NCBI GenBank assembly: GCA_041671505.1 | Contig: JBAZBK010000008.1 | Span: forward strand, 124,001 to 188,000 | DNA length: 64,000 bases | Reading direction: 5' to 3' | DNA from: JACPDH01 sp041671505 | GTDB taxonomy: Bacteria; Acidobacteriota; Thermoanaerobaculia; Gp7-AA8 | Shown here: piece by piece, positions 33,188 to 42,947 of the stretch | Layout: each line of letters begins with the position of its first letter | How positions within the stretch are numbered: the stretch's first letter is position 1 | The notes under the pieces: model-generated | Database searches by the model: none | What the model saw: the letters and a program-made list of their open reading frames with translations, nothing else | What the model was told of the DNA's origin: nothing | Position numbers and translations under genes: made by a program

Positions 33188-33730
33188 TTAGGGAGCCTCG
33201 CGCACCGCCTCGACTTTCCCGTCGAGATCCATGAGAAGCAGCTCGACTTCGAGCTCCGGATGCTTCTCGTGAATCTGTTTCGCGAGCGTGCGGAGCGTCT
33301 CGGTGTGAATAGCGGTCTCCTTCGCCCTGTCCTTCGCGAAGTCTTCGCCGAGGAAGACGCGGAAGGCGCCGCAGTCGCGATGATCCATGGCGATGACCGT
33401 GTGGATGGCGTGAAGCTGGATTGCGACGTCGAGGTGTTCCCAGAAGGTCGTGTTCCAGGCGGGGCGCTGGTCAGCGGTGGCGCCGAGTGCGGCGCCAGCG
33501 AGAATGAGCTGGTCGTATTGGTCACGCATCCCGCGGCCCGACATGTAGCGCTCGACGTCGTCGGTGAGGCGGTAGTCCATGCAGGTGAGGAGCAGCGCGT
33601 CGGTGCCGTGCTTGCCACCGTACGTTTCGGCCTGATGGTCGGTGACGTTCACCGGCGCGGCGGAGTGGGCGCAGCCTGCGAGCAGAAGGGACACGACGAG
33701 AATCATCGACGCGAGTCGGAGGGTGCGCAT
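33188..33730 (-). CDS. beta-carbonic-anhydrase-like lipoprotein
   Basis: A 180-residue protein. The signal peptide ends in a clean lipobox LLAGC with Cys20, so it is membrane-anchored outside the cytoplasm. The beta-carbonic anhydrase zinc signature is present: CMDYR (Cys50, Asp52, Arg54) and DHRDCGA (His117, Cys120). This suggests CO2/bicarbonate interconversion at the periplasmic face. AGGAG precedes the ATG at 33730. The protein is shorter than usual for the family, so activity is likely but not certain. Confidence 0.85.
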   Translation of the reverse strand: MRTLRLASMILVVSLLLAGCAHSAAPVNVTDHQAETYGGKHGTDALLLTCMDYRLTDDVERYMSGRGMRDQYDQLILAGAALGATADQRPAWNTTFWEHLDVAIQLHAIHTVIAMDHRDCGAFRVFLGEDFAKDRAKETAIHTETLRTLAKQIHEKHPELEVELLLMDLDGKVEAVREAP

Positions 33731-33923
33731 TCGGAATCTCCTATGCGCCCATTTAATCAGGGGCACGCGGAGGCAGCAAGCCAAGCGCACCGCGCGCCGA
33801 CGAAATGCGAGGCCCACCCTCGCGGTTGTCGAGCGAGGATTGGCGGTGACGCGGCGACGAGTCGATGACCTCGATTTCGCGGCGATTCCTCTTGACTCTC
33901 CCCGCGACCGAAACTACACCGGC

Positions 33924-33965
33924 TCAGCACTCAGCACTCAGCACTCAGCACTCAGCACTCAGCAC
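33924..33965. repeat. heptamer array (TCAGCAC x6)
   Basis: Six perfect tandem copies of TCAGCAC occupy 33924-33965 and end ten bases before the start codon of the HAD gene. The same unit recurs as three copies at 53901-53921. No inverted partner is seen here. Confidence 0.9.
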
Positions 33966-33974
33966 TCCCAGCCA

Positions 33975-34664
33975 ATGCCCCGCCTCATACTCTTCGACAT
34001 CGACGGCACGATCCTGCGCGACGACGGGATGGCGCGCGAGGCGTACGGGATCGCGCTTCGCGAGATCTACGGCCACGAGCGTTCGCTGCGTCCGTACGAC
34101 TTCTCGGGGCTCACCGATCCGCAGATCACGCGCATCGTGCTCGGTGACGCCGGCTACGGCGACGACGTGATCTCGGAGAAGCTCGACGCGCTCTGGGAGG
34201 TCTACCTGCGCGAGATGCGCGCGCGGGTCTCTGCCGAGCGTGTGAGGCTGATGCCCGGTGTCGTCGCGCTGATCGAGATTCTGGAGCGCGAGCCGGAGGT
34301 CACACTCGCGTTGCTCACGGGGAACATCGAACCGGGTGCGCGCATCAAGCTCGGCGCGCACGAGCTCAACGGCTGCTTCCCGTTCGGCGCGTTCGGCAGC
34401 GACTCCGCAGTCCGCGCCGAGCTGCCTCCGGTCGCCATACGCCGCGCGGAGGAGGTGACCGGCCTCCGCTTCGCGCCGTCGGACGTCGTCATCATCGGCG
34501 ACTCGATCCACGACGTCCGCTGCGCGGTTCCGCACGGGGCGACCTCGATCGCCGTTCCCACCGGCCCGACCCGGGCGGAAGCGCTGCTCGCGGAAGGCCC
34601 GACCTACTTCTTCGAGACGCTGGAGCCGGGCGGCGAACTCCTCGCAGCCATCCTGGGTCGATGA
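33975..34664 (+). CDS. HAD-superfamily phosphatase
   Basis: A 229-residue hydrolase with the nucleophile motif LILFDIDGTIL (first Asp). Motif II Ser/Thr is in LALLTGNIEPG. The terminal acidic motif is IIGDSIHDVRCA. An alpha-helical cap at about residues 20-85 suggests a phosphoglycolate-phosphatase-like small-substrate enzyme. The frame is open far upstream, but the conserved N-terminus (MPRLILFD) fixes the start at 33975, right after the heptamer array. The array probably takes up the leader region of the message and may affect translation. Confidence 0.9.
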   Translation: MPRLILFDIDGTILRDDGMAREAYGIALREIYGHERSLRPYDFSGLTDPQITRIVLGDAGYGDDVISEKLDALWEVYLREMRARVSAERVRLMPGVVALIEILEREPEVTLALLTGNIEPGARIKLGAHELNGCFPFGAFGSDSAVRAELPPVAIRRAEEVTGLRFAPSDVVIIGDSIHDVRCAVPHGATSIAVPTGPTRAEALLAEGPTYFFETLEPGGELLAAILGR

Positions 34665-34703
34665 GGCTCGCGAAATGTCGCGCCAAAGGCTAAACTCCGC
34701 GCC

Positions 34704-35942
34704 GTGAAAAAGGGTTCGCTCCTCGTTCTTTTCCTCGCGGTATTCATCGATCTCCTCGGCTTCGGGATCGTGGTGCCGCTCCTTTCGTTCTATGCGCAGA
34801 CCTACGGCGCAAGCGGCTTCGTGCTCGGCGGCGTCCTCGCCAGCTACTCGCTGATGCAGTTCTTCTTCTCGCCGATCTGGGGACGGCTGTCCGACCGTGT
34901 CGGCCGGCGCCCCGTCCTGATCGGTGCGCTCCTCGGCAACGTCGTCGGCTACGTGATCTTCGCCCTTTCGCAGAGCATCGTGATGCTGTTGGTGGCGCGC
35001 CTCGTTTCTGGCATGTTCGCGGCGAACATCGCGACCGCACAGGCGTACGTCGCCGACTCGACGACGCCCGAGAACCGCTCGAAGGGGATGGGGCTCATTG
35101 GCGCCGCGTTCGGCCTTGGTTTCATCTTCGGCCCGCCGACCGGCGGAATCCTCGCCGACCTCGGCCACCGTCACGGAATGCACGGCAACCTGCTTCCGGG
35201 CGCCTTCGCAGCCACGCTTTCACTGACCGCGGTGCTGATTGCATTCTTCAACCTGCCCGAGTCGAAGAGCCCCGACGTCACGCCGCGGCGCAAGCGTCCG
35301 CCGCAGTTCGACCGTGAAGTCTGGAAGATGATTTTCGCCGACCGCCGGCTCTCGCTCGCGATCGGTGCGCTGGCGCTGCTCATACTCTCCTTCTCCGCGC
35401 TCGAGCCGACCGTCGTGCTCCACGGGCGTTCGCGCTTCGGATTCGATCCGCGCCATCTCGGCTACTTCTTCGGCTTCATGGGGATCATCGTCGCGGGAGT
35501 CCAGGGGGGGGTGATCGGCCGGATCACGCGCCGCTTCGGCGATCCCGGCACCGCGCTGATTGGAGGCATTTGCGCCTTCGTGGGCCTCGTGATCATCCCG
35601 TCGATCTACACGGTGCCGCTCCTTTACGCGGTGGCGTTCTTCCTCGCCATCGGCCAGGCGTTCTGCTACCCGGCTGTCAACGCGCACATCACGAAAGTGG
35701 CGCCGGCGGAACAGCGCGGGAGCGTGCTTGGACTCTCGGCGGCGATGGGTTCGATGGCGCGCGTGATCGGGCCTCTGATGGCTGGCGTGCTGTTCGATCG
35801 CTGGCAGTCGGCCGGAGCCTTCTACGGTGAGGCGGTCTCCGTCGGCATCGGTGTCGTGCTCACGATCGCCCTGGTGCGGTTGACGCGGCGCGAGAAGGCC
35901 GACGAGGTGGCAGCGGCGCCCGACTACAGCACGAGCGTGTAG
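34704..35942 (+). CDS. MFS transporter, TetA/multidrug type
   Basis: A 412-residue protein with about 12 membrane helices. Motif A is WGRLSDRVGRRPVL after helix 2, and the TetA-like segment LGFGIVVPLLSFYAQ is in helix 1. A central loop (about residues 185-210) separates the two halves. It is a likely proton-driven exporter in the inner membrane; the substrate is unknown. The start is GTG. Its 3' end overlaps the convergent peptide deformylase gene by 19 bp. Confidence 0.9.
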   Translation: MKKGSLLVLFLAVFIDLLGFGIVVPLLSFYAQTYGASGFVLGGVLASYSLMQFFFSPIWGRLSDRVGRRPVLIGALLGNVVGYVIFALSQSIVMLLVARLVSGMFAANIATAQAYVADSTTPENRSKGMGLIGAAFGLGFIFGPPTGGILADLGHRHGMHGNLLPGAFAATLSLTAVLIAFFNLPESKSPDVTPRRKRPPQFDREVWKMIFADRRLSLAIGALALLILSFSALEPTVVLHGRSRFGFDPRHLGYFFGFMGIIVAGVQGGVIGRITRRFGDPGTALIGGICAFVGLVIIPSIYTVPLLYAVAFFLAIGQAFCYPAVNAHITKVAPAEQRGSVLGLSAAMGSMARVIGPLMAGVLFDRWQSAGAFYGEAVSVGIGVVLTIALVRLTRREKADEVAAAPDYSTSV

Positions 35943-36430
35943 CCGAGCGAGCGAAGATCGGGCATCCGGTCGAGGTAGACGTGCCCGTCGGTGTGGTCGA
36001 CCTCGTGCTGGAAGATCCGCGCGATGAAGCCTTCGGCGAGCCAGTCGACCGGATTGCCCTCGCCGTCGAGGCCGCGCAGCCGCACCTTCTCGTAGCGCGG
36101 CACCTTCCCTCCGAGGAACGGCACGCTGAGGCACCCTTCGTGGTCGACGATCTTCGTCTCTTCGGCAGGCTCGTAGACGCCGTTGAATACGACGCCGCTG
36201 CGGGGCGTGTTGCCGAGCCCGTCATCGCGCTCTTTCGAGTCGAAGACGAAGATGCGAAGGGGGAGGTGAACCTGCGGCGCGGCGAGACCGACGCCGCGGT
36301 AGGCCTCCATCGTCTCGAACATGTCTTCGATGAGGTCGTCGTAGTTTCCAGCGCGAACGTCGTCGACAGACACATCGTCAGCGCGCTGACGCAGCACCGG
36401 GTGGCCGAGGCGGGAACATTTCAGAATCAT
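35924..36430 (-). CDS. def: peptide deformylase
   Basis: A 168-residue metalloenzyme that removes the formyl group from new proteins. All three motifs are present: GVGLAAPQV, EGCLSVP with the metal-binding Cys, and QHEVDH with the HExxH metal ligands. Length is normal. No methionyl-tRNA formyltransferase gene is adjacent, unlike the usual def-fmt pair. It overlaps the end of the convergent transporter gene. Confidence 0.96.
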   Translation of the reverse strand: MILKCSRLGHPVLRQRADDVSVDDVRAGNYDDLIEDMFETMEAYRGVGLAAPQVHLPLRIFVFDSKERDDGLGNTPRSGVVFNGVYEPAEETKIVDHEGCLSVPFLGGKVPRYEKVRLRGLDGEGNPVDWLAEGFIARIFQHEVDHTDGHVYLDRMPDLRSLGYTLVL

Positions 36431-36454
36431 AGGATGTGAGTGTGGCTCGTCAGC

Positions 36455-36546
36455 AAGCGAAAGGCGATAGGCGATAGGCGAGAGCAGGCTGTAGAGCGTA
36501 TGTGCTGAGCCGGGATCGTCTGCTCACCGCCTCTCGCCTTTCGCCT
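36455..36546. repeat. compact heptamer-ended inverted repeat (AGGCGAN family)
   Basis: The left end is AAGCGAA, AGGCGAT, AGGCGAT, AGGCGAG and AGCAGG (36455-36488). The right end is CTGCT plus ACCGCCT, CTCGCCT and TTCGCCT (36520-36546). The core is only 31 bp, the shortest of this class here. It lies between the deformylase start and the end of the ferritin-like gene. Confidence 0.85.
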
Positions 36547-36571
36547 GACGGCGAGTGGCTAGCAACCGCAA

Positions 36572-37033
36572 CTAGAGATCTTTGAAAAAATCGTCCGGGT
36601 TCCCCGAGGATTGGTCGTACTCGCGCTGGATCTCGTTCTTGTGCTTCCACTCGATTTCGGCGAGCTCGAGGAAGAGCGAGCCGAGCTCGGTGTTTGGAAC
36701 GCGTTCGGCGAGGAAGCGGTAGGTTCCTTCCGCCTCGCGCTCGCGGTCGAGCACGAACTTGAGCGCGCGGCGCATGTCGAGCCGGGCGAGGTCGTTGGAA
36801 AGCGTGATCTTCGCCTCGGCTGGCTCCGGCGGCGCTTCGCCGATCTCGTCGCGGAACTTCTTCTCGAGCTTCGCGCGATGGAGAAGTTCCTTGTCGGCGA
36901 GCTCGACGAGCCGCTTGCGCACATCCGGGGTCGCGGCCCGTTCCGAGAGCCGCAGCAGGATCTCCCTGCTCTCGACCTCCGACTGAATCGCCTCGATCAG
37001 GACCTGTCGGGGCGTCGTCTGAAGCGGCTTCAT
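36572..37033 (-). CDS. ferritin-like / rubrerythrin-type diiron protein
   Basis: A 153-residue, all-helical protein. Four-helix diiron ligands are suggested by EVESRE in helix 1, DKELLHRAKLE in helix 2, DREREAEGTYRF in helix 3 and LAEIEWKHKNEI in helix 4. There is no rubredoxin domain. Relatives handle peroxide or store iron. It follows nuoI by only 9 bp on the same strand, so it is probably co-transcribed with complex I genes. Confidence 0.83.
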   Translation of the reverse strand: MKPLQTTPRQVLIEAIQSEVESREILLRLSERAATPDVRKRLVELADKELLHRAKLEKKFRDEIGEAPPEPAEAKITLSNDLARLDMRRALKFVLDREREAEGTYRFLAERVPNTELGSLFLELAEIEWKHKNEIQREYDQSSGNPDDFFKDL

Positions 37034-37042
37034 CGCGGGTTG

Positions 37043-37702
37043 TCAGGCTCCCTTGCCTGTTCCAGTCGGTGCTGTATGGCTTTCGCCCTTGTAAAGATCG
37101 GGATTCGGGGGTGCCTCGTCGGGGAAAGCGGCGGTGCGGATCTCCTGGCCGCGGCCGGTGCCGCCTGCCGTTCCGTCCTTGCGCATCTCTCCGTAGTACG
37201 GGCGCCAGCCCATCGGATCCTTCGGCATGTTAGGCGGCACGACGAGGTCGCGGAGGCCGACGACCGAGCGGGCGCGCGTGTCGATCGCCAGCTCGTAGTC
37301 GCGCGTCATGTAGATCGCGTCCTCGGGGCAGGCGTCGACGCAGTAACCGCAGTAGACGCAGCGGAGCAGGTCGATCTCGTAGCGCGACGGGAACTTCTCG
37401 CGCGTCCGGTCGTCCTCGCCCGCCTCGATCGTGATGCACTCGGCCGGGCACGCCGTCGAGCACATGTAGCAGGCGACGCAGCGCGTCGTGCCGTCGTCGC
37501 GACTGGTCAGGATGTGCCGCCCGCGGAAGCGCTCGCTGTAGATCCGCTTGACCTCGGGGTACTCGATGATCGGCAGATCCTTGTAGTGCAGCAGGTTCTT
37601 CACGAGATGGCGCAGGGTGACGAACATCCCCTTGACGGTCTCCACGACGTAGAGCCGCTCGAGGACGGTTTGCTTTTTGCGCTCGATCTTGATGACGCCC
37701 AT
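37043..37702 (-). CDS. nuoI: NADH-quinone oxidoreductase subunit I
   Basis: A 219-residue peripheral-arm subunit of complex I. It carries the two [4Fe-4S] clusters of the N6a/N6b type: CVACYMCSTACP and CVYCGYCVDACP. The start at 37702 (MGVIKIERKK) has GGAGAAG just upstream. The C-terminal tail of about 45 residues (Gly/Thr-rich) is longer than usual. It lies 29 bp after nuoCD and 9 bp before the ferritin-like gene. Confidence 0.95.
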   Translation of the reverse strand: MGVIKIERKKQTVLERLYVVETVKGMFVTLRHLVKNLLHYKDLPIIEYPEVKRIYSERFRGRHILTSRDDGTTRCVACYMCSTACPAECITIEAGEDDRTREKFPSRYEIDLLRCVYCGYCVDACPEDAIYMTRDYELAIDTRARSVVGLRDLVVPPNMPKDPMGWRPYYGEMRKDGTAGGTGRGQEIRTAAFPDEAPPNPDLYKGESHTAPTGTGKGA

Positions 37703-37731
37703 GTCTTCTCCAATGCGCTCGCCCGCGGCGA

Positions 37732-39507
37732 CTACCGGTCGAGCTCTCCCGCGATGATGTTGAGCGAACCGAGCGTGGCGATGGCGTCGGCAATGCTCTG
37801 CCCGACGATCATCTTTCGATATGCCTGGAAGACCGAGAAGCAGGGGGGACGCACGCGGACGCGATACGGGTTCTTCGAGCCGTCCGATACGAGGTGGAAG
37901 CCGAGCTCGCCGTTGCCACCTTCGACCGCGAAGTAGGTCTCGCCGACCGGCGGCTGGATGCCGTGCATGATCAGCTTGAAGTGGTAGATCAGCGACTCCA
38001 TCTCGTTGTAGACCTTCTCCTTCGGAGGAAGAGCGACATACGGGTCGTCGACGATGACGGGTCCGGCGGGGAGCCCGCGATCGAGCGCCTGACGGAGGAT
38101 GCGCAGCGACTGGCGCATCTCCTCGAGCCGGACGAGCGTGCGAGCGAGCGTGTCGCCGCCATCGGCGACCGGAATGTCGAAGTCGTAGGTGTCGTAACCG
38201 AGGTAGGGCTGCGCCTTGCGCACGTCGTACGGCACGCCGGTGGCGCGGAGGCAGGGGCCGGTGTAGCCGTGGTTGATCGCGCTCTCGCGGCTGATCACGC
38301 CGATCCCGTCGACGCGCTCGAGGAAGATGCGGTTGCGGAGCAGGAGCTTCTCGGCGTCGTCGATGTGCTTCGGCAGCCGCTTGACGAGCAGGTTCGCCTT
38401 TTCGATGAAATCCGCGGGGGCGTCGACCGAGAGTCCGCCGATTCGCGTGTAGGTCGGCAGGAGGCGGGCGCCGCAGCAGGCCTCGACGAGCTGATAGATC
38501 TCTTCGCGCGGCTGGAAGAGGTACCAGAAGTTCGTGAGCGCTCCCATGTCGAGAACGTTCGTCGCGATGCAGACCAGGTGGTCGGCGATGCGCATGAACT
38601 CCGAGAGGACGAGACGGATGTACTGCGCGCGCGGCGGCGCTTCGATGCCGAGGAGCTTCTCGACCGCGAGGCAGTAGCCGACGTTGTTGATGATCGCCGA
38701 GCAGTAGTTGAGCCGGTCGGTGAACGGGATGACCTGCTGATAGGTGTGCGTCTCCGACATCTTCTCGAAGCAGCGATGCAGGTATCCGATCTCGGTGTCG
38801 GCGCCGATGATCTTCTCGCCGTCGAGCGTGACCACGACGCGCAGCGTGCCGTGCGTCGCCGGATGCGAGGGGCCGATGTTGAGCGTGACCTGCTCGAAGT
38901 CGGAGTCCTCGGGATGGTGCTCGACGACCGGGACGATCTTCGCGACGTCCTTCTCGGTGAGGAGCCACCGCTGTGCCGGGTCGTAGTCCTTGCGCAGCGC
39001 GTGGCCCTGGAACATCTCGTGCGTGAGAAGCCGGCGGAGGTTGTAGTGACCGTCGAACCTGATGCCGAACATGTCCCACGCTTCGCGCTCGAACCAGTCG
39101 AAGCCCTGGAAGACGGAGAGCGACGAAGGGACCGGTTTGTCCTCGTCGGTGTGAACGACGAGGCGCACGCGGTCGTTGTTCTTGATCGAGTAGAGCTGGT
39201 AGACGACGTCGAAGCGTCCCTCGGGGCGGTTCGGATAGTCGACGCCGAAGAGGTCGACCGGCAGCTCGAAGCGAAGCTCGGTGTCTTCCTTGAGCTTCCG
39301 GAGAACGTCGACGATCTTCTCGCGCTCGACGACGAAGGTGGGCAGGTCCTGCCCGGGAACCGCGGTGACGTACGGGGCTACGATCTTCGTCTCGATCTCG
39401 TCGCGGCGCTTGTCGATCGCGTCGAGTCCTTTCGGAACGTACGGCTTGCGATTCGTCGGCGCGGGGCCGGTGTAGGGGATGGAGCTGAATCTGGTCAGGG
39501 TGCTCAT
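37732..39507 (-). CDS. nuoCD: NADH-quinone oxidoreductase fused subunit C/D
   Basis: A 591-residue fusion. The C part (about residues 30-200) has the 30-kDa-subunit signature EREAWDMFGIRFDGH. The D part (about 215-590) has the quinone-site region IGPSHPATHGTLR, the segment GRL-like TDRLNYCS, and the C-terminal SLNIIAGELDR. The fusion occurs in several phyla. The start at 39507 has GGGAGA seven bases upstream and overlaps the nuoB stop by 4 bp. Confidence 0.95.
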   Translation of the reverse strand: MSTLTRFSSIPYTGPAPTNRKPYVPKGLDAIDKRRDEIETKIVAPYVTAVPGQDLPTFVVEREKIVDVLRKLKEDTELRFELPVDLFGVDYPNRPEGRFDVVYQLYSIKNNDRVRLVVHTDEDKPVPSSLSVFQGFDWFEREAWDMFGIRFDGHYNLRRLLTHEMFQGHALRKDYDPAQRWLLTEKDVAKIVPVVEHHPEDSDFEQVTLNIGPSHPATHGTLRVVVTLDGEKIIGADTEIGYLHRCFEKMSETHTYQQVIPFTDRLNYCSAIINNVGYCLAVEKLLGIEAPPRAQYIRLVLSEFMRIADHLVCIATNVLDMGALTNFWYLFQPREEIYQLVEACCGARLLPTYTRIGGLSVDAPADFIEKANLLVKRLPKHIDDAEKLLLRNRIFLERVDGIGVISRESAINHGYTGPCLRATGVPYDVRKAQPYLGYDTYDFDIPVADGGDTLARTLVRLEEMRQSLRILRQALDRGLPAGPVIVDDPYVALPPKEKVYNEMESLIYHFKLIMHGIQPPVGETYFAVEGGNGELGFHLVSDGSKNPYRVRVRPPCFSVFQAYRKMIVGQSIADAIATLGSLNIIAGELDR

Positions 39508-40079
39508 CGACGGATCTCCCCGCGCTCGATCTTCTCCCTGAGCTTCAGGATGCCGTAGAGCAGGCCGTCCGGAGTCGGCGGACATCCGGGAACCCAGATG
39601 TCGACCGGGACGATCTCGTCGATCCCCTGCATGACGTGATAGGCGCGGTAAAAGCCGCCCGAGGTCGCGCAGGCGCCCATGGCGAGCACGTACTTCGGCT
39701 CGGGCATCTGATCGTAGATCTTCTTGAGGACCGGGCCCATCTTGTCGACGATCGTGCCGGCGACGATCATCAGGTCCGCCTGCCGCGGCGAGAAGCGGAC
39801 GACCTCGAAGCCGAAGCGCGCGATGTCGTAGTGCGATGCGAGCATCGACATCATCTCGATCGCGCAGCAGGCGGTTCCGAACGGCATCGGCCAGAGCGAG
39901 TTGCCCCGCACCCAGTTGATGGCCGTGTCGAGCGTGGTGAGCAGGATGCTCTCCTCGCCCAGCTCCGTCTCACGGGCGCGCTCGCCCGGAAGCGTGATCG
40001 CGCCCTTTTCGGCGCTCTGTCCCGGTAGATCGGCGTACTTCCTGCCGATGATCGAATCTCTGTGCTCAATCTTGGGCAT
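39504..40079 (-). CDS. nuoB: NADH-quinone oxidoreductase subunit B
   Basis: A 191-residue subunit carrying cluster N2 next to the quinone site. The adjacent cysteines are in FGTACCAIEMM, with further ligands in AMGACATSGG and VPGCPPTPDGLLYG. The N-terminal extension of about 45 residues is charged and variable. No nuoA gene precedes it; the upstream 487 bp to zapA hold repeats only. The remaining complex I genes must lie elsewhere. Confidence 0.95.
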   Translation of the reverse strand: MPKIEHRDSIIGRKYADLPGQSAEKGAITLPGERARETELGEESILLTTLDTAINWVRGNSLWPMPFGTACCAIEMMSMLASHYDIARFGFEVVRFSPRQADLMIVAGTIVDKMGPVLKKIYDQMPEPKYVLAMGACATSGGFYRAYHVMQGIDEIVPVDIWVPGCPPTPDGLLYGILKLREKIERGEIRR

Positions 40080-40247
40080 GGTTTTGGTCTCGTGGGGTTG
40101 CAGCTCCGCGGGCTGCGGGGAGTGCAGCGGAAAGGGCTCACCGCGGGCGTCGTGATTCTAGACTCTGGGTTGAAAAACAACAAGGGAACGAGGGTGTTGT
40201 GAATGCGGAGCGCGGAGGGCGAATCGGGGTGCGGGGGATCGGAGAAG

Positions 40248-40422
40248 CCGGGCGCGGGCTCGGGAGCGTTCACGTTCACGGATGAGGTGTCGCGATTGAC
40301 GAGCGACGCGGCGCAGATGGGAGCGATCCGGTGTCGCAGGGGGTCGCGCGTTGCGAAGGGATGACGGTCTCATCCGGGTCGTCGTTTCCCGTGAACGTGA
40401 ACGCTCCCGAGCCCGCGCCCGG
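40248..40422. repeat. perfect 34-bp inverted repeat between nuoB and zapA
   Basis: The arms at 40248-40281 and 40389-40422 are exact inverted copies of 34 bp around a 107-bp spacer. The arm starts CCGGGCGCGGGCTCGGGAGC and ends CGTTCACGTTCACGG. It lies in the divergent region 40080-40566, where the promoters of the nuo operon and of zapA should be. No coding sequence is supported in this region. Confidence 0.9.
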
Positions 40423-40480
40423 CCGTTCGCGACCCGCGCCTCCTCGCAGTCCCATTCCCGCCTCGACGCAGATCCAAATC

Positions 40481-40508
40481 TCTCAATTCTCAATTCTTCA
40501 TTCTCAAT
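40481..40508. repeat. heptamer array (TCTCAAT family)
   Basis: Four units, TCTCAAT, TCTCAAT, TCTTCAT and TCTCAAT, lie 58 bp before the zapA start. This is the same family as the arms at 560-676 and 50628-50747. No inverted partner is obvious within the divergent region. Confidence 0.8.
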
Positions 40509-40566
40509 TCGGCCGTCCCGAGGCGGCCCTTTGCTATACTGAGCGCGGCTCGTTACAAAGGATACG

Positions 40567-40872
40567 ATGGCAAAAGCAGAGCCGATTACGATCGAAATTT
40601 ACGGAGAGAACTATAACGTTCGCGGGGAAGGAGACCCTGCGTATCTGGGTGAGCTTGCGCGTTTTGTCGACGTAAGGATGCGCGACGTTGCCTCTCAATT
40701 GTCGACGGCCGACCCGATGAAGATCGCCATTCTGGCGGCGCTCAACATCGCGGACGATCTGTACCGGACAAGGAAGAGGCAGCAAAGCGCAGCCGAGCTT
40801 TGGATGGAAAAAACGGAGGAGTTGTCCGAGAAGATTTCGCGGACTCTTGTGGAGCCCGCAAAACGAGGATGA
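40567..40872 (+). CDS. zapA: cell division protein ZapA
   Basis: A 101-residue protein. The N-terminal globular part (ITIEIYGENYNVRG, then LGELARFVDVRM) and the C-terminal coiled coil (KIAILAALNIADDLYRTRKRQ onward) are typical of ZapA, which bundles FtsZ filaments at the division site. Length is normal. The 6S RNA gene follows directly, an order also seen in Escherichia coli. Confidence 0.9.
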   Translation: MAKAEPITIEIYGENYNVRGEGDPAYLGELARFVDVRMRDVASQLSTADPMKIAILAALNIADDLYRTRKRQQSAAELWMEKTEELSEKISRTLVEPAKRG

Positions 40873-40880
40873 CAACGATT

Positions 40881-41089
40881 GTCGGAGTCCCTGCGGAGTG
40901 CGTGATGAGATCACGCTACTTGAACCAACTCTCTAATTGTCGGTTCCCGAGTCCATACGGGGCTGGTGCATGCCCTCCTCCCTGTGAAGGGTCGAGGGAA
41001 GCCAGGTCGCCCCGGGCAGGGGGCCACCCTGTTTCACGCAGGTTCAATTAGGAACGCTCACACGGCTCAGGCGGGGCACTCCGACTTTT
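40881..41089 (+). ncRNA. ssrS: 6S RNA
   Basis: The 263-bp gap between zapA and RNase Y fits a 6S RNA. The ends GTCGGAGT (40881-40888) and ACTCCGAC (41078-41085) pair to close the molecule, and CTTTTC follows as a terminator-like tail. A small hairpin GCGTGAT-GAG-ATCACGC lies near 40900-40916. Inner strands around TAATTG (40933) and CAATTA (41045) can pair on both sides of a large central bubble, the shape that mimics an open promoter and traps sigma-70 RNA polymerase. Position next to zapA supports the call. Exact ends are estimates. Confidence 0.82.
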
Positions 41090-41135
41090 CTTCCGCGCAC
41101 ACCATTCGCGCAGGCTTCTCCCGACGGGAGGAGAC

Positions 41136-42698
<1,563 letters not shown>

Positions 42699-42707
42699 CG
42701 GCGGGAA

Positions 42708-42927
42708 GTTGTTAGTTGTTAGTTTTTAGTTGTTAGACAAGTTCAGGCTCCGGGCGCGATTGCAGCAGATCGCCCTCGGAGCCTGAACTGTCTGGAATAC
42801 CTTCCCGCCGTTAATCGTCTCGACAGGAGCGCGCTCTCGGTCGATTTGTGGTCCGGTCTCTGTTTGTCGCGCAACGACTGCGCAGCAGCCAGAATCGTCT
42901 AACAACTAACAACTAACAACTAACAAC
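42708..42927. repeat. heptamer-ended inverted repeat (AACTAAC family)
   Basis: The left arm 42708-42738 (GTTAGTT units ending GTTAGAC) and the right arm 42897-42927 (GTCTAAC, then three AACTAAC, then AAC) are inverted copies with one mismatch in 31 bp. The core has a strong palindrome, GTTCAGGCTCCGGGCG near 42741 against CGCCCTCGGAGCCTGAAC near 42771. The same 7-mer recurs at 53926-53970. It lies between rny and the YmdB-like gene. Confidence 0.9.
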
Positions 42928-42947
42928 GCCCCGTCCCGAAAGGTCCC

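Noticed and set aside
33924..33965. CRISPR array
   Set aside because: Units are 7 bp without spacers; no cas genes are present. The same holds for all other heptamer arrays.
33642..33974. N-terminal extension of the HAD phosphatase through the heptamer array
   Set aside because: The HAD nucleophile motif begins six residues after the ATG at 33975; the upstream part is low-complexity repeat.
37043..39079. 678-residue frame that joins nuoI to a shifted reading of nuoCD
   Set aside because: Only the nuoI part is real; the rest is an out-of-frame reading of nuoCD, and nuoI has its own start and ribosome binding site at 37702.
40080..40566. Search for nuoA upstream of nuoB
   Set aside because: No frame with three membrane helices is present; the gap holds repeats only.
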